Below, one piece after another: positions 63,884-64,000 of a stretch of 64,000 nt of DNA (the stretch's first letter is position 1; each line of letters opens with the position of its first letter). Made by a program: the position numbers and the translations under genes. The notes beneath the pieces are model-generated. The model ran no database searches and had not been told where the DNA came from. It was given only the letters and a program-made list of their open reading frames with translations. This stretch comes from Jejuia rubra (GTDB taxonomy: Bacteria > Bacteroidota > Bacteroidia > Flavobacteriales > Flavobacteriaceae): NCBI RefSeq assembly GCF_042684665.1, contig NZ_JBHULY010000011.1, positions 110,187 to 174,186 on the forward strand. Direction: 5' to 3'.

Positions 63884-63940
63884 CTATGTGCCTGTTGCAC
63901 AACCACTCGCTAAATATACAGAAAATTCGTATATTTCTGT

Positions 63941-64000
63941 ATGCAAGGCAAGAAAGATTACCAAGAAAAGTTATTTGCTCAATTTCAGTTAAGCGAGCGC
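63941..64000 (+). mobile_element. Start of an IS1182-like transposase gene (cut by window edge)
   Basis: ATG at 63941 opens 20 codons to the window end: MQGKKDYQEKLFAQFQLSER. This opening matches the N-terminus of IS1182-family transposases as I know them from Bacteroidota. The left IS end probably lies near 63888, at GTGCCTGTTGCACAA. A 9-nt inverted pair (ATACAGAAA / TTTCTGTAT) sits just upstream of the ATG. The rest of the element is outside the window. Confidence 0.65.

Noticed and set aside
1..64000. tRNA, rRNA or other classical RNA genes
   Set aside because: I looked in the gaps for GTTCGAATCC-like T-arms and for rRNA signatures and saw none; a covariance search could still find one.

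Overview
The window is a chromosomal segment of a low-GC member of the Bacteroidota, most likely family Flavobacteriaceae. The evidence is three secreted proteins with type IX secretion (T9SS) C-terminal signals, two TonB-dependent or OMP-barrel receptors, TAnnTTTG-type -7 promoter elements, family-typical lipoproteins (DUF4837, DUF4249, head-GIN) and a DUF4175 giant. I found about 47 genes, no tRNA or rRNA genes and no CRISPR array. Most genes are ordinary flavobacterial housekeeping or envelope genes.

Layout. 1-7.3 kb: the end of a TonB-type receptor, a divergent LuxR-type two-component pair, a T9SS cargo protein and an unrecognised membrane protein. 7.3-18.6 kb: an alpha-glucan operon (GT4 glycogen/maltose-1-phosphate synthase, glgC, glgE, maltokinase, glgB) behind a long leader, then a GH31 alpha-glucosidase. 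18.7-25.7 kb: lipoproteins, a LysM lytic transglycosylase, pgk, a cyclase-like DUF2652 protein and holB. 25.7-34.7 kb: an ECF sigma factor with its presumed anti-sigma factor, a DUF4097-like surface protein and a small OMP, next to head-GIN, DUF4249, a TonB receptor and a VWA lipoprotein. 34.7-45.9 kb: OmpH-like protein, methyltransferase, mnmG between two parS-like sites, ybeY, DUF4175 and gltX. 45.9-56.2 kb: a GCS2-CBS/M14 pair, a VOC protein, rnpA, an S41 protease, an OmpA-like protein, an LRR cargo protein, GNAT, CDF and rpiB. 56.2-64 kb: a 600-bp AT-rich gap, a repeat-rich T9SS protein, rnr, a SulP transporter and the start of an IS1182-like transposase at the right edge.

Points that stand out: (i) the glucan operon has the GT4 enzyme, GlgE and maltokinase but no treS and no GT5 glgA, so a GlgM-GlgE route is likely; (ii) the same bipartite motif, GCAACC-N16-(G/A)TC(T/A)AT, lies upstream of the ECF sigma gene, the TonB/DUF4249 operon and the VWA gene, which suggests one regulon; (iii) palindromic intergenic repeats have inserted in frame into the coding sequences of gltX and rnr, and related copies lie elsewhere in the window; (iv) two TGTTCCACGTGGAAC parS-like sites flank mnmG, which hints at an origin-proximal location; (v) two copies of a composite hairpin repeat with conserved ends (about 105-156 nt) may be a structured element. 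The function assignments come from reading protein motifs; no database search was possible.
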